A stretch of DNA of 64,000 bases from Progne subis subis (GCA_022316685.1 JAKJHU010000151.1:682001-746000), one strand, 5' to 3'. Positions 10,111 to 21,418 are shown, counted from the first letter of the stretch. Notes: generated by a model not told the origin, from the sequence alone. Numbers and translations: made by a program.

Positions 10111-10469
10111 GACCAACAAGGACATGTTGTTTTAAATATTATTTTGTCTTCTCCAAGCCCTGCAAACTTCCTTACCTCCTCCTGTGTGGTGGGAATATGA
10201 GGTGGGAGCAGGAAGAATCTCCTTTTATTTGGTGATTTCCAAGCTTGTAGTAACAAGTGATTCCTAAGGTAACTTTTCCTCTCTCAGGAGCTTTGCTTTT
10301 CCCTCTAACCTGCCCAGGACTGCTGCCTCCTCAAGACTGAGGTGCTCCATGTGTTCCCTCATTCCAGAATTCCTGAGTGAGACTGGCCTTGCCAACAGAG
10401 CTGCTGGACTTGGTCACATTTTACTTCGCATCGCTCCATGAGTATGGTCCAGGGGCCTGCTAAAATTAA
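10111..10469. other. unassigned unique sequence
   Basis: No gene or repeat family is recognised. Confidence 0.4.
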
Positions 10470-10700
10470 TTTCATATTAATTGTTTTAAAACAGACAGCA
10501 TCCTGTGCTGCTTTGGGTGAGCAATTGCCTTTCTCCACTGGGAATTAATTTTGGCATTTCATTTGGAAAAAAGTAATTAACTGCATGGGTATGCTTAGTT
10601 GAGTAAGTCATTACGATCTCTGACTTATGCAAATGAGATCATTCAAGTATAATTCTTACTGAGATAACTCTGCACATACATAAACTTTTAAATTGCATGG
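10470..10700. promoter_or_regulatory. possible conserved noncoding (enhancer-like) block
   Basis: A repeat-free AT-rich block with ATTAATTT and ATTAATTG, GTAATTAACTG and the octamer ATGCAAAT (within TTATGCAAATGAGATC, about 10626-10641). TGAGTAAGTCA resembles an AP-1-like half-site pair. The call rests on motif look and lack of repeats only. Confidence 0.25.
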
Positions 10701-11220
10701 TCCAGCCAAATATTTGTGGGCAAATAAAAGATGTTCATGGGTTGATTTATAAATCTCTGTCCAGCGATCAATTTTCAAGGAGCAGGGAGCTTGTGGGGAA
10801 GCTGGTCCCAGATCTTCCAAGAATTTTTGGCACATCACTGGGTGGGGAACATGAGGAATCCACTGGTCCACGCATCCCTGTGCTCATTTTGCAGCTGCTG
10901 CAGCACAGAACACATTTTCAGGGTCACCCTCCTCATATTCTGCCTGCTTTAATTGGATGTTTATGGTGTTATGGAGATGGGTGACCATGCTCATGGATTT
11001 TGCTAACCGTCCTGGATTTTTTAGTTCCAACAAATTTAAACTTTCAAGTTAGTGTCAGTGATTTCTTTTTTTTTCCTTCTTTGTCATCTCCTTATGCCAT
11101 GCAGCTTTTCCTCTCCTTGAATGTAAACTTAATGTGCAATTTCTTGGTCAGTTTAAAATGAAAAGATGGATACAGAGGCTGAATATGGACAAAGAAAGAG
11201 TTAAGAAATTATTCTGTAGA
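10701..11220. other. unassigned unique sequence
   Basis: No gene or repeat family is recognised. A 95-codon open frame at 10697-10984 has no other support. Confidence 0.4.
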
Positions 11221-11221
11221 A

Positions 11222-11310
11222 TAATTAAATATCCTGAATTGGAAGGGTCCCACGAGGATCATTGAGTCCAATCTCTTGGTCCTGTGTAGGACAACCCCAA
11301 GAATTACCAT
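11222..11310 (-). mobile_element. CR1 3' tail fragment, minus orientation
   Basis: It reads TATCCTGAATTGGAAGGGTCC, GAGGATCATTGAGTCCAATC and GTCCTGTGTAGGACAACCCC. This is the 3' end type whose sense strand ends GGGTCCCTTCCAACTCAGGATATT. Confidence 0.8.
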
Positions 11311-13455
11311 AAGAATTTTTCCCCATAAAATTATTCACTCACATCAAATATGCTCATTTTTCCTGAAACCCCTTGGGAATTTGGAGAAAAGAGTATTTTT
11401 GGGGACAGATTTCTAACACAAGGGAACAAATGCCCTACTTTGCTCTCCACAGCAGACTCAGCATTAAGCCAGGCAGTCAGACAGGAAACAAAAAATTCTC
11501 AGTTGGAAGAATTTCGTTTTATTACAAGGCTCCGAGTTAAACCAAGAATCTGCTATCCCTGGAGAAATCCCCGAGTTTGGAAAACCCTCTGCTAGGAGGT
11601 CAAAAGAGTTCCTGTAGGATTTGATTTATCATTCTCTGGGGTAGCGGTTGAGTGGGACTTATTTTCCGCCTCCCGGGTAATCAGGAGCTTTCATCCACCT
11701 CCTCCTCTTGATTGATGAACATGACTCGGAACACAAGAAGGAATGAGGGAACCCTTGGATGGAGTAGGTGGAGAGATAGGGAGGAGGAGATTTCTCCCTG
11801 TGAGAGCCAGGCTTTGACAAGGTTGATTAGTGGAGAAATGGCTTTGGAAGCGCGAGGTCAGTGGCTCTGCCCAAGCTGCTGCTTCCTTTCGAGAGGGGCT
11901 GCTCTGAGGCTCTTGCAGCAGCAGAGCTGTTAACAGGAGATGTTTAATCCTCTCTGGCTGACAGGGAGCTGCCAAGATGCTTGGAAAGCCTTCCTGCACC
12001 CCTGGACAGACAGGTCTGTGCAGGTGCTGAGGTTGGAAAAGGAGCAGTCAGTCACTCCCAGCAGAGTCAACGGGAATTTTCAATTTGGGATTCCTCGGAG
12101 TGTGGCACAAAATCTGCCCCACGTGTATAGACCACAAATTATTGGATCAGAATTGACCAGAATATATGGGGTGAGGGGGTTATTCAAATCTGTAACAGCT
12201 CTGAATTGCTTAGGATCAGGTAAATAAAAGAGGAAAAAATAAACATTAACAGTAAAACCACTGGCTGTGACTGCTGAGTTGAGGCATCCAACTGTAATTC
12301 CAGAAGGAATCACATCCAGAGCCAGGTGCAAGGTTTTATCAACAGCTGGAGCTTGGAGCTACTCCTTATCCTTAATTACTGAACTGTCCTATGGAATTCC
12401 TTTTAATTTTTTTTTTTTTTTCTTTTTCCTTCCTAATTTCAGTGGTTAACAGTCACCTGAAGATGGAGACGTGGAGAATCTGGATCTCTGCTCCCAGGAG
12501 AACTGAAGGTTTCTTCTGGTAAAACCATCCCAGTTTAGTCATTTAGCACCAAAAACTCCATTCATTACCAGAGAATCTCCTCAGAACCATCTTTTGCTCT
12601 CAGTTGAAAATGATTGAACAAGGAAGGAGAAACAACAGCATTTCTGTGTGACCTTCTCTCATCTGTCTGTGGAAATGAGGTTTGAGGTGGAAACCACTAC
12701 AATAAAAACCTTTCTCAGCTCTGACAGGGCCAAGGCAGGTAATTCCTACATAGTTTGTGTGCTATTTTTCTCAAACAACCCAAAAAACCCCAGAGAAAAT
12801 GTCAAGTCTGTTAAGCGGAATTTGTCTCTGGCAGCAGCTTTCACCTTCAATAGTTCCTTAATGAAAGTTCTTCACCTCAGTATCAAGCAACAACAACAAA
12901 AGAAAAACCCAAAAAAGTTGTTTCTTTGAAACACAAATCCTATCCCAAGGTCAAGCTGAGATTGTTGCTGCTTTAATAAACACCTCAAATTGTCTCTGAT
13001 TAGTTCTAAATAAATTTCGTGTGCGATAAGTGATTTCGAGCAAGTGCTGTTGACACACGGAGCTGATGGAGATTAAGGGGAGAAAGAGATGAGCAATGGG
13101 GTGAGATTAGAAACTCGTTGTCACTCGGAGCAGGGCCCTGGAGCGGAGGGATGACACAATCATTTGTCACTGTGGAGGTGAGGGGAATGAACAAGGATTT
13201 TCAGGGAGATGGCCAGGGATTTGGAGCATGGCTGAGCTGCTCAGGAGGCAAAGTCAGTCCAAACCATAAGAAAAGCAAAGAGTGGGGCAGAATATTAGAA
13301 TAAAGCCCTTTTTGTGCTGGTGGGAATGGGAGAAGTGGGGCAAGGCAGTGGGAACTTGCGGTCCAAGTGAGTCAGGGGATGTTTACAGTGGTTGGTAAAA
13401 AGGGAAAAATCAGCTTCAGGTGTGGGATTGATTTGTGGGACCAAGACCATAAACT
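11311..13455. other. unassigned unique sequence
   Basis: This 2.1-kb stretch has no recognised repeat family and no supported gene. A T-rich run lies at 12408-12425 and a CAACAACAAAAG patch at about 12888-12905. Confidence 0.4.
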
Positions 13456-13457
13456 CC

Positions 13458-13692
13458 CAGAATGGTTTGGATTGGAATGGACCTTCAAGATCATCTCCTT
13501 CCAACCTCCTGCCACGGGCAGGGACACGTCCCACTATCCCATGTTGATCCAATCCCATCCAGCCTGGCCTGGAAGAGTTCCAGGGATGGCGTATCCACAG
13601 CTTTTCTGGGCAACACCTTCCAGGGCCTCCCTGCCCTCACAGGGAAGATTTTTTCCTAATATTCGATTTAAACCTGTTTGAAGCCATTCCCC
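13458..13692 (-). mobile_element. CR1 3' region, minus orientation
   Basis: It begins CCAGAATGGTTTGGATTGG, then CACGGGCAGGGACACGTCCC, CCAGCCTGGCCTGGAAGAG, TTTTTTCCTAATATTCG and GAAGCCATTCCCCCTATG. A longer piece than most in this window. Confidence 0.9.
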
Positions 13693-13779
13693 CTATGTCC
13701 TGCCTCCTTAGTATTGTACCAGGAGTGTATTTTAATGAGGAAGAGTCATGGTATACAACAAATGGTTTTTATCCATCAG

Positions 13780-13906
13780 GAGTTCAATGTTCTGGTTTTC
13801 TTGGATGGCTTAGGATAGCAAGGATTGCTCCCTGCCCACGGCACCGGGATTGGAATTGGAGGATTTTTAAGGTTCTTTCCAACCCAAACCATTCTAGCTT
13901 CTATGA
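13780..13906 (+). mobile_element. CR1 3' tail, plus orientation
   Basis: Diverged: TTGGATGGCTTAGGATAGC, CTCCCTGCCCACGGCACC and GTTCTTTCCAACCCAAACC, with tail ATTCTAGCTTCTATGAG. With the minus copy ending at 13692 it makes a tail-out inverted arrangement. Confidence 0.85.
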
Positions 13907-14209
13907 GTTACCCTTCAGAGCCAAAGCCACTCGAGAGGATGATGGAACCGGGGAACAGCCCTTAAGTGGCATAAAAGGAAAGGAGACAGATGGATTCAGA
14001 GTGGAAATACCCCCAAGGCTGAAGGGAAGGGCAGGAAAGGGGTGCTGTGGTTTAGAATATTCAAAATAGTCCAGATATAAACACGGAAATGGCTCCAGGG
14101 AATGAGACTTTGCTGCCTCTCAGGTCTCCATGTCCTAGAATTTCTTTCCAGCTTGGATAGCAGGAGTTTTTGCATATTCTGCGAGACAACAGGGCTTTCT
14201 TCAAATTCC
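13907..14209. other. unassigned unique sequence
   Basis: No gene or repeat family is recognised. Confidence 0.4.
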
Positions 14210-14460
14210 TAGAAATTTATTTTAGTCTAACAAAATCACATAACAACAGATTCCCTTCCCCCACTAAAGGACATTAATTACAACAACTTATTTTTAATAA
14301 AATCTTAATTAGACCTTTACCTATTAAAAGAGGAACACCACAGATCATTCCCATTAACAGGTGAGAGATGTTTATTAATGACCCCCACACTGCGTATGAT
14401 ATGAAAAATTCTTATGAAAATTTACTCCTCTCTAAAAAAGCAAGGACTTATTCAAAAGAA
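14210..14460. promoter_or_regulatory. possible conserved noncoding block
   Basis: AT-rich and repeat-free, with GACATTAATTACAAC, TCTTAATTAGACC and GTTTATTAATGACC. Homeodomain-type cores are dense. The call rests on composition only. Confidence 0.2.
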
Positions 14461-15385
14461 GGAGATGATTTGTGTGCAGGCAGGGAGGGGGGAGCCTCAA
14501 TGAAGTTTCTGGTGACTGGTACATTTGAAAATCAGCTCTTCAGGGCAACATAAATAAATACAGCAGAACCCCAATGAAAATAAAATAACGTGAATCATAA
14601 ATCAAAGCAACGTGGTGGAGCTGCAGAGGACATCGCAAATAGATGGGACAACAGAAGGAAATATTGGCTCTGGCATAAATAGCTCTTAATAAATCATGAG
14701 CCAACTGGAGCGGGGCAGCAGCCTCCCCACTGAAGATAAGGACAGCTGGAAACCTCTTGCTGGTGCTTGTGCAGGTGCTGCAGACACGGGCTGGAGCTCA
14801 AGGAATGTGCTGGAAACCTCTGGAGTCCTGCACTGGGCAGGAATGTCACTGGCCTGAGAGGATGTGGGAGATTGAACTGGTTAATGGTTCAGGGGTCAAG
14901 TAAAATACTCACCTGGGAGCAGAGGGCGAGCAGAGCCTGCCTCAGGCTACACCCGGGTGTTGAAGCAAGGCAAATCCTGTGAGGAGGGAACTCTCTCTTT
15001 GTCCTTAATTAGGATACTCAGCTGGAATAAATCCCCTGCCTGGGAAGCACTGGGACATTCACTCATCTCTGCTGATGGGCCATAATGGGATCAACTGGGC
15101 TGATTTAATGGGCAGCTGTATCTTAGAAAGTGTTGAAAATTCCCCAAAGTCTTCCACAATCCACAACATTACATCATCCGTGTATCCCGTGGTTCCATCA
15201 CTCAGTCGAAACTCCTCTCCCCAGGGGAGGCACCTGGGCGCTCCTACCTAAACCTGAGTGAACATAAACCCAGCAGATGGTGTATTCTGGGGGTTTTCCT
15301 GGGGATTTATCCCCACCATTTCTTTGTGACCTCCCCCGTCTCCCTGTGGATCCAATCTGTGACCAACATTTTTGACCAACATTTT
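14461..15385. other. unassigned unique sequence
   Basis: No gene or repeat family is recognised. Confidence 0.4.
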
Positions 15386-15387
15386 TA

Positions 15388-15528
15388 CCTCTGTCCCTGG
15401 AGGTGTCTAAGAAAAGACCAAATGTTGCACTTCGTGCCATGGTCTGGTGGACGAGGCGCTGTTGGGTCACGGTTTGGGCTTGATGACCTCGGATGTCTTT
15501 TCCAGCCTCATTAATTCTGTGATGCTGT
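15388..15528 (+). mobile_element. CR1-like 3' end, plus orientation
   Basis: It reads GTCCCTGGAGGTGTCTAAG, GTGCCATGGTCTGGTGGACG, GGGCTTGATGACCTCGGATG and TCTTTTCCAGCCTCATTAAT with a TTCTGTGATGCTGTG tail. The 3' end type differs from most other copies here. Confidence 0.75.
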
Positions 15529-15559
15529 GATCTCTGGGGTGACCAATGATGACGTATCC

Positions 15560-15992
15560 TTGAGAAGAACTCACCTGCAGAGCTGCCTCCAGCTCTGGGC
15601 TCCCCAGCACAGAGGACGTGGAGCTGTTGGAGTGAGCACAGGGAAGTCCACCAAGGTGATCAGAGGGATGAAGTAAGCACTATGAGAAAAGATTAGGAGA
15701 ATTGGGATTGTTCACCCTGGAGAAACTTTGTCGTGACCTGATTGTGGCCTTCTGGTACCTGAAGGGAGCCAAGAAAGATGGGGGAGAGACTATTTAAAAG
15801 GGCCTGGAGTAACCAGACAGGGGGAAATGACTTCAAACTGCCAGAAGGCAGATTAGATATTAGGAATAAATTCTTTACGCGAGGGTGGCCAGGCATTGAA
15901 ACAGGCCGCTCAGAGGAATTTTGGCCACCTCATCAAGGAAGTGCTCAAGGCCAGATTGGTTTGGGCTTGGAAATATCCAAAGGAGGGAGAAA
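15560..15992 (+). mobile_element. CR1 fragment, plus orientation
   Basis: More internal CR1 text: CCTCCAGCTCTGGGCTCCCC, GATCAGAGGGATGAAG, ATTGTTCACCCTGGAGAAAC, GATTAGATATTAGGAATAAA and GGTGGCCAGGCATTGAAACAG. It ends in an A-run before a head-on CR1 copy. Confidence 0.9.
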
Positions 15993-15998
15993 AAAAAC

Positions 15999-16146
15999 AT
16001 GACATAGGACCACAAAATCATGGAATGACCTTGGCTGGAGGGGACCTGCAAGATCATCGCACTCCAAACCCCTGCTATGGGCAGGGACACCTTCTCCTAG
16101 GCCAGGTTGCTCCAAGCCCCGTCCAACCTGGTCTTAAGTGTATCTG
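15999..16146 (-). mobile_element. CR1 3' tail, minus orientation
   Basis: It begins CAAAATCATGGAATGACC, then GGGCAGGGACACCTTCTCC, GGCCAGGTTGCTCCAAGCC and GTCCAACCTGGTCTTAAG. It meets the preceding plus-strand CR1 copy head-on. Confidence 0.88.
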
Positions 16147-16339
16147 GAACAAGATTATAGTTCTTCATTGTGGCTCTTATTTTGCAGGGAGGTGGTGGTG
16201 GATTTCTGTGTCCTGGATGAGGCAGGTGGTGAGACGAGTTGAGAACACGGGGTTCTCTTCTAAAGAGAGGCTTTGTAAAGATGAAACATCTGTAAGACGG
16301 AAGGAAGGGAGGAAGAGAAGAAGCATGTCATTTTTCAAT

Positions 16340-16640
16340 CAGTTTAGTGGGGGACAAAAAAGGAAATACAGATTAAAACTCCTGTACTCTGAATTTTATC
16401 TGCCTTTGATAGAACTGTCAGTTTTAACGCACCCTTTTTGCGTAACAAAAATGATAAGGTCGGCCATGAATTCTAATAAAACAAATGGGACTGACTGAGT
16501 TGTTTCATTTTTTCTGCTGACCTTGAGGAAAAGAGGATGGGGATTGATATGTAAATGCATTTTCATCCCTGGCTGCGGACAGGGTGACACTTTAATAAAA
16601 AGCAATGCAGAAGTTACTGCTGATGAAGAGCTCCGATCAT
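16340..16640. promoter_or_regulatory. possible conserved noncoding block
   Basis: Repeat-free sequence with GTTTTAACGCACC, GATATGTAAATGCATTTTC (octamer-like) and CTTTAATAAAAAGC. Nothing else explains it. The call is low-confidence and compositional. Confidence 0.2.
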
Positions 16641-17015
16641 TCAGCCTGGTTGGACTGTATTAAAAGGAACACTGGGCTGTGAACAAGCTCCTGACTCCCA
16701 CGTTCCCTGTGGTTTATGATCCCAAACACAAATGTAGGTTTAAGTGCCTGAGCCATTCACCACCCTGGCAAATCCAAGGGTTTCATTTGAGAGTTCCCAA
16801 AGAGAGGAAATAAAACCGGGCGGTGAAGGTAAGAATGGATTGTGCCTGACTGTGTCACTCTTTGGGAGAAGTTCTTCTATTTTTGTTGGCACTACCACTG
16901 ACAGCGAGCCCTTGAAGCCTAAAGACTCCAAATTGGAGCAGCTGCAGGAGAGCTGATGCTTTTTTTTTAAGACATTCCTGAATATTCAACTCAAAGCCCT
17001 AAAGTGACCACCATT
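16641..17015. other. unassigned unique sequence
   Basis: No gene or repeat family is recognised. Confidence 0.4.
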
Positions 17016-17019
17016 TGTA

Positions 17020-17452
17020 TTCAGAGAAGGACAACAAAGCTGGTGAAGGGTCTGGAATGCAAATCCTACAAGGAGCAGCTGAGGATACTCAGATTGCTCA
17101 ATCTAGAGAAGAACAGGTTCAGGGAAAACCTTACTGCCCCACACAGCTCCCTGAAAGCAGGATGTGGCAAGGTGGGTGTTGGTCTCTTTTTCCCAGGCAA
17201 CAAGAGGTAGTACAAGAGGAATCAACCTCAGCTTGCATCAGGGGAGTTTCAGGTTTGATTTTGGAAAAATATCTTCACTGAAGGAGAGGTTAAGCACCGA
17301 AGAGGTTTCCAAGAGAAGTGATGAAATCACCATCCCTGGAAATGTCCAAAAAGTGAGTGGACCTGGCATTTCATTATGTGATTTAGTAGGAATGATGGTA
17401 TTTGTACTTGATGATCCTGGAGATCTTTTCCTAACTTAATGATTCTCTGATC
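17020..17452 (+). mobile_element. CR1 3' region, plus orientation, about 430 bp
   Basis: It reads GAAGGACAACAAAGCTGGTG, AAGGAGCAGCTGAGGATACT, GGTGGGTGTTGGTCTC, TACAAGAGGAATCAACCTC and CTTGATGATCCTGGAGATC, and ends CCTAACTTAATGATTCTCTG. It is one of the longer continuous copies. Confidence 0.92.
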
Positions 17453-18390
17453 CTTTATTTTTTTTCCTCCCTCCTTGGCAGTGAGGAGCCAGGAGGAGCC
17501 AGAATGTCCTAGCACGACACACTGTGTGTAAAACCCATACCAGAACCTCACGCCTGTGTCTCCTACACTTACAACAATAACCTCTCGTCACATCTTTCCA
17601 AGGTGCCCACATTTTTCATTTACGCATCCAAAAATCACACCTCTTTCCCGAGGTGTCATCGTTCCTGCAGTGATGAATTGCTCCTGCTTTTAAAATAATC
17701 CACATTTCCCGGCTAGAATGTTTTGTTAGAATTCCTCAAACTGCCTTTGGCAGTGGTTGTCTCTTCTTGTCCTCAACAACGTTTTGAAGCCGTAAGTTCC
17801 TGTGAAATACCTGCCGTGATCCACCTCAGGAATCCTCACAGGGAATATCCCAGGGTTTAAATATAAAACCTGAATAAGCCTAGGCTGGAGGAATTGTCTG
17901 TTCCAAGGTAATTGGAATCATTATCATAATGGGAATCAGAGTTAAGGAAAAAGGTGTCAAAATGTTACTGGTGAGGTGGTGAAAGCAGCAGTTCCGTGCC
18001 AGGCAGGGGGAGACGGTGCATCCCCGCTCCCTGTTTTTTAGGGAATAGCGGTGAGGGATGTGGCAGGCTGGTGAGTGACTCTGGCACAGCTGAGCTTGGG
18101 ACAGGCTGAGTGCCAGCTCGAGGTGCTAAATCCTGGAGCAAACACCTCTGGAGCACAGTGAAATTCCTTGTAAAGGCCTCAGGACGGCTCAGCTGCTCTG
18201 CTCGTTCTCCGAGGGTCAGCGGTTGGGTTTGCAACTGATGAATTTCTAGGAATAATTTTGGCTTTATGGGGTGGAATAATTTCAGGATAGGGGTTGGACT
18301 GAGGAAAACACGAGGCTGAGATAGCAGTTCAGAGGTCAGGTGAGGCTGGAGGCCAAGCCAACATCCACTCAGGTCTGGTGAGGAAACCAG
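17453..18390. other. unassigned unique sequence
   Basis: No repeat family is recognised. A 160-codon minus-strand open frame at 17965-18447 runs into the next CR1 copy and shows no domain or splice support. Confidence 0.4.
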
Positions 18391-18394
18391 GGCC

Positions 18395-18912
18395 TGACTT
18401 ACATCCCATCTGGATTCAGCTGTGGATTCCCGGCACAGGAAGGACATGGAGCTGTTGGAGTGAGTCCAGAGGAGACACCAGGATGATCAGAGGGATGGAG
18501 CAGCTCTGCTGTGAGGAAAGGCTGACAGAATTGGGATTGCTCAGCCTGGAGAAGAGAAACTTTGGGGTGACGCTATTGTGGCCTTCCAGTACCTGGAGGA
18601 GCTGGATAAAAAAATGGAGAGATTTTTTACAAGAACCTGAGGTGGCAGGAAAAGGGGAAGGGTTTTAAACTAATAAAAGACACCTTTTGATTAGAAATTA
18701 GGAAGAAATTCTTGGCTGTGAAGATGGTGAGGTTGTGGCACAGGTTGCCCAGAGAAGCTGTGGCTGCCCCTAGATCCCTGGAAGTGTCCAAAGCCAGGTT
18801 GGTTGGGACTGGAGCAACCTGGGACGGTGAAAGGTGTCCCTGCCCATGGCAGGGGGTGCGAATGAAATGGCCTGGCAGGTCCATTCCAACCCAAAACTAT
18901 TCTGTAATTATT
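18395..18912 (+). mobile_element. CR1 3' region, plus orientation, about 515 bp
   Basis: The longest CR1 copy in the window. It carries AAGGACATGGAGCTGTTGG, GATCAGAGGGATGGAGCAGC, ATTGCTCAGCCTGGAGAAG, AGGTTGCCCAGAGAAGCTG and CCATGGCAGGGGG, and ends CATTCCAACCCAAAACTATTC. Confidence 0.93.
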
Positions 18913-20245
18913 TGAACTTCCTCATCAGAGACAAAGACGCAGAGAGGATGGAACTGGGGAGGAGATCATGAAATGGTTGAGTAGAAGAACAAGGAGGAGA
19001 CAACCCAGGGCCGGTTTAAGATGAGCAGGTGGCACCACTGTGGTGATTAAAGCCAAAAATCTGATATAAAAAGCTCAGTCTAAAGGCCATGCACAGCTTG
19101 TGGGAAGAAGGTCGTGAGGGCAGTGAGGGGACAGAGGCTTTACAAGAGTGAGAAGGCAGCTGCCAGGCAAACCCTGGACCCTTTCATCACTTGGACAGAT
19201 TTTACAGATACACAGCAAGGGAAGAGGAAAGATAACATCTGTTACTGTCTCTTTTTTTTGTTTGTTTGTTTTAGATCCTGAGACTCTCATGGTGTTACAG
19301 AAATGGCTCCAGTGCCTCACGCTTTGCAAAGCAAGGCTCAGAGCGAAAATTTCCTGACTTTTTGTGCAGCTCTTACCAACAACAAACCTGGCATGTCTCA
19401 GGCTGGGGAGCTGTGTGAACTGGGAGTCTCCCTCATGGAGTGATTTTCCTGCTAAAACAGCAGTGAGGCTCTGCTTTGTCTTGTTTGGGGTGAATCTTTT
19501 TTTGTACTGAAGGCAAATCCAAAAAATTCCCTGTACCAGGACTCCATCAAGCCAGGTTTTATCCCAAGCAGCCAGAGTGAGAAGCTGGGGGCTGTTTCAG
19601 GTCACCTAAACCATGTGTGAGGATATGAGCCAGCCCAGTGCCAGCCTGTTTGCTGGGACCAGTTGGAATGTTTGCTGCTAATGTAAAAAAACAGGAGACA
19701 GAGACGCGCTCTGCTTGCTGATTTTAACAGGGAAGAATGAACACTGATCCTAAATTTTTCACAGCTGCAAATTTGCTTTTTTGTCTCCCACCACCTTTAC
19801 AGCAGCTGTCTCCATTCCATGACATTGCCAGACAGGAAAAAATTAAAAATTAACTTTTTTTTCCCAAGCTGAGGCAATTGTGAAGGATTCCTCTCAGGGC
19901 AGGGGCTTCAGCTCAGGATTCTTCAGCCCAGGAAAAAAAACAACTAAGAAAGGATATTAAAGAAGTTTTTTAAAAACTGTTTATCTGCCTGGAAAGAGCA
20001 GATGTGGAAAATTTGTCACCGAGTATAAAATTTGTGGGTTCAAAGGTGGCAAATTTACAACAAGAAGAGTTTGGCTCTTCCCAAAGCCCTATGAAGCTGT
20101 GGAAATCTTGACCGCAGAGTTTGCAAAGCAATGGGAAAAATCCATGGAAGGAAAATAATTTGGATTTTTACAGTTTGATGAGAAGGCCCCTGGCTCAGGA
20201 TCTCTTCACACAGAGATCATTGGAAGTGGGAAGAATATCTTAATG
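18913..20245. other. unassigned unique sequence
   Basis: No gene or repeat family is recognised. A T/G run occurs at about 19252-19274. Confidence 0.4.
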
Positions 20246-20328
20246 AGAGTCATGGAATCACAGAAGACCCTGAGTGGGAAGGGATCCACAAGCTTCATCG
20301 AACAATATTTTTATTAATAATTTTATTA

Positions 20329-20418
20329 ATAATTTTTATATTAAGACCAGAATGAGGAACCTTCCCCCAGACCACGTTGCTCAGAGCTTCCTCATTCTGG
20401 TCTTAATATAAAAATTAT
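20329..20418. repeat. perfect 31-bp inverted repeat (hairpin), 28-base loop
   Basis: Arms at 20329-20359 and 20388-20418 are exact reverse complements. The left arm contains ATTAAGACCAGAATGAGGAA and the right TTCCTCATTCTGGTCTTAAT. The loop (20360-20387) holds CR1-like CAGACCACGTTGCTCAGAG. Confidence 0.97.
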
Positions 20419-20459
20419 ATATTGACATATCTGATAACAAATTAATCCTAGGATCATAG

Positions 20460-20508
20460 AATCATTGAATTCCAACCCTGCCCATGGAAGGGTTGGAATT
20501 CAATGATT
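20460..20508. repeat. perfect 20-bp inverted repeat (hairpin), 9-base loop
   Basis: Arms AATCATTGAATTCCAACCCT (20460-20479) and AGGGTTGGAATTCAATGATT (20489-20508) are exact reverse complements around GCCCATGGA. Both arms are CR1 3' end text in opposite orientations. Confidence 0.97.
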
Positions 20509-20554
20509 TTTAGGCCCCTTCCAAACCAAACCCAACCAAACCCAACCAAACCAA

Positions 20555-20612
20555 ACAATTCCATGATTCTATGATTCTGTGATTCTATGATTCTGTGATT
20601 CTAGGATTCCGT
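20555..20612 (+). repeat. CR1-type octamer tail repeats
   Basis: Six to seven ATTCTATG/ATTCTGTG-type octamers follow AACAATTCC. This is the diagnostic short tandem tail of avian CR1 elements and fixes the plus orientation of this end. Confidence 0.9.
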
Positions 20613-20620
20613 GATTTGTT

Positions 20621-21415
20621 TCAAATAACAAAACTTCCCAGGCCTGGACCTGAGAGCAGAGCTTTGTTTGCTCTGCTCTGAGTGTAGATTTTGATCCTTA
20701 GTTTCACTTTAGATGTCTCGCTAGCAGGGTGACATCTTCCTATTACGATTGAAAATGCTCAACACAGATTTCCTTGTCTCCACATTGCTGCCATCCTGTC
20801 TTCTGCCATCCTGGATGGATCAGCCTGCTGTGGTCCGTTACCCTTTTATGGAATGCCCTCATTACTGTTTTCCCTCTCCTTCATTCTTTTTTTTTTTTTT
20901 TTTTTTTCCCTCTTTAAGGCAGTAATGAAAAATAAATAAATGTGAAAAATCGAAGGCACAAACTCCCTTTGTGACTGGATGGTTTCCTCACTGCATCAGG
21001 AAGTTTCTGTTGTGCCAGCATCTCTCCTGAATCCTCGGGATGTTCTGCTGCGTTCCTGAGAGCTGCTTTGCCCTGATCACCTCATGCGTGCTGCTTATTT
21101 GAAAACAGCCTGGTGATGATGGACATCCAGGATTTTCTGACTCGGCTCAGTAGCCAGGAGGGGGTGTCCGTGCTTTACGGATCAGCTCTTGTCTGGATAA
21201 AGCGGCTGTGAGCCCTGCAGAGCAGAGGCAGGGCTGGGACGGGCGGCGCCGAGGTGGGAGCTGCTCCAGTGCGGCAGGAAAAAGGGATGCGGGAGTGTCC
21301 TGGGGTGTGGGGAATGGCACGGCAAAAAACGGTGCCAAAGGGATTTTCGGCGTGCAACAGAAAGTGTCAGATCTTAGTCTTTGTGCTGCCCCTGATCCTC
21401 ACTTTGTATTTGGCC
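20621..21415. other. unassigned sequence with a T-run
   Basis: No gene or family repeat. A 21-base T run lies at 20887-20907. Confidence 0.4.
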
Positions 21416-21418
21416 CAA

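Larger units (their letters stand above)
20247..20620. mobile_element. rearranged CR1 3' ends folded back on each other
   Basis: Minus-strand CR1 tail text (TCATGGAATCACAGAAGACC, CAGACCACGTTGCTCAGAGC) alternates with plus-strand tail text (AGGCCCCTTCCAAACC, then ATTCCATGATTCTATGATTC and further octamers to 20610). It contains two perfect inverted repeats (20329-20418 and 20460-20508) and an AACCAAACC-rich patch. Best explained by fold-back copying within CR1 sequence. Confidence 0.8.

Noticed and set aside
15896..16498. 200-codon plus-strand open frame
   Set aside because: It runs across two head-on CR1 fragments. The similarity is to transposon 3' noncoding text.
17965..18447. 160-codon minus-strand open frame
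   Set aside because: No domain, start context or splice sites, and one end lies in a CR1 copy.
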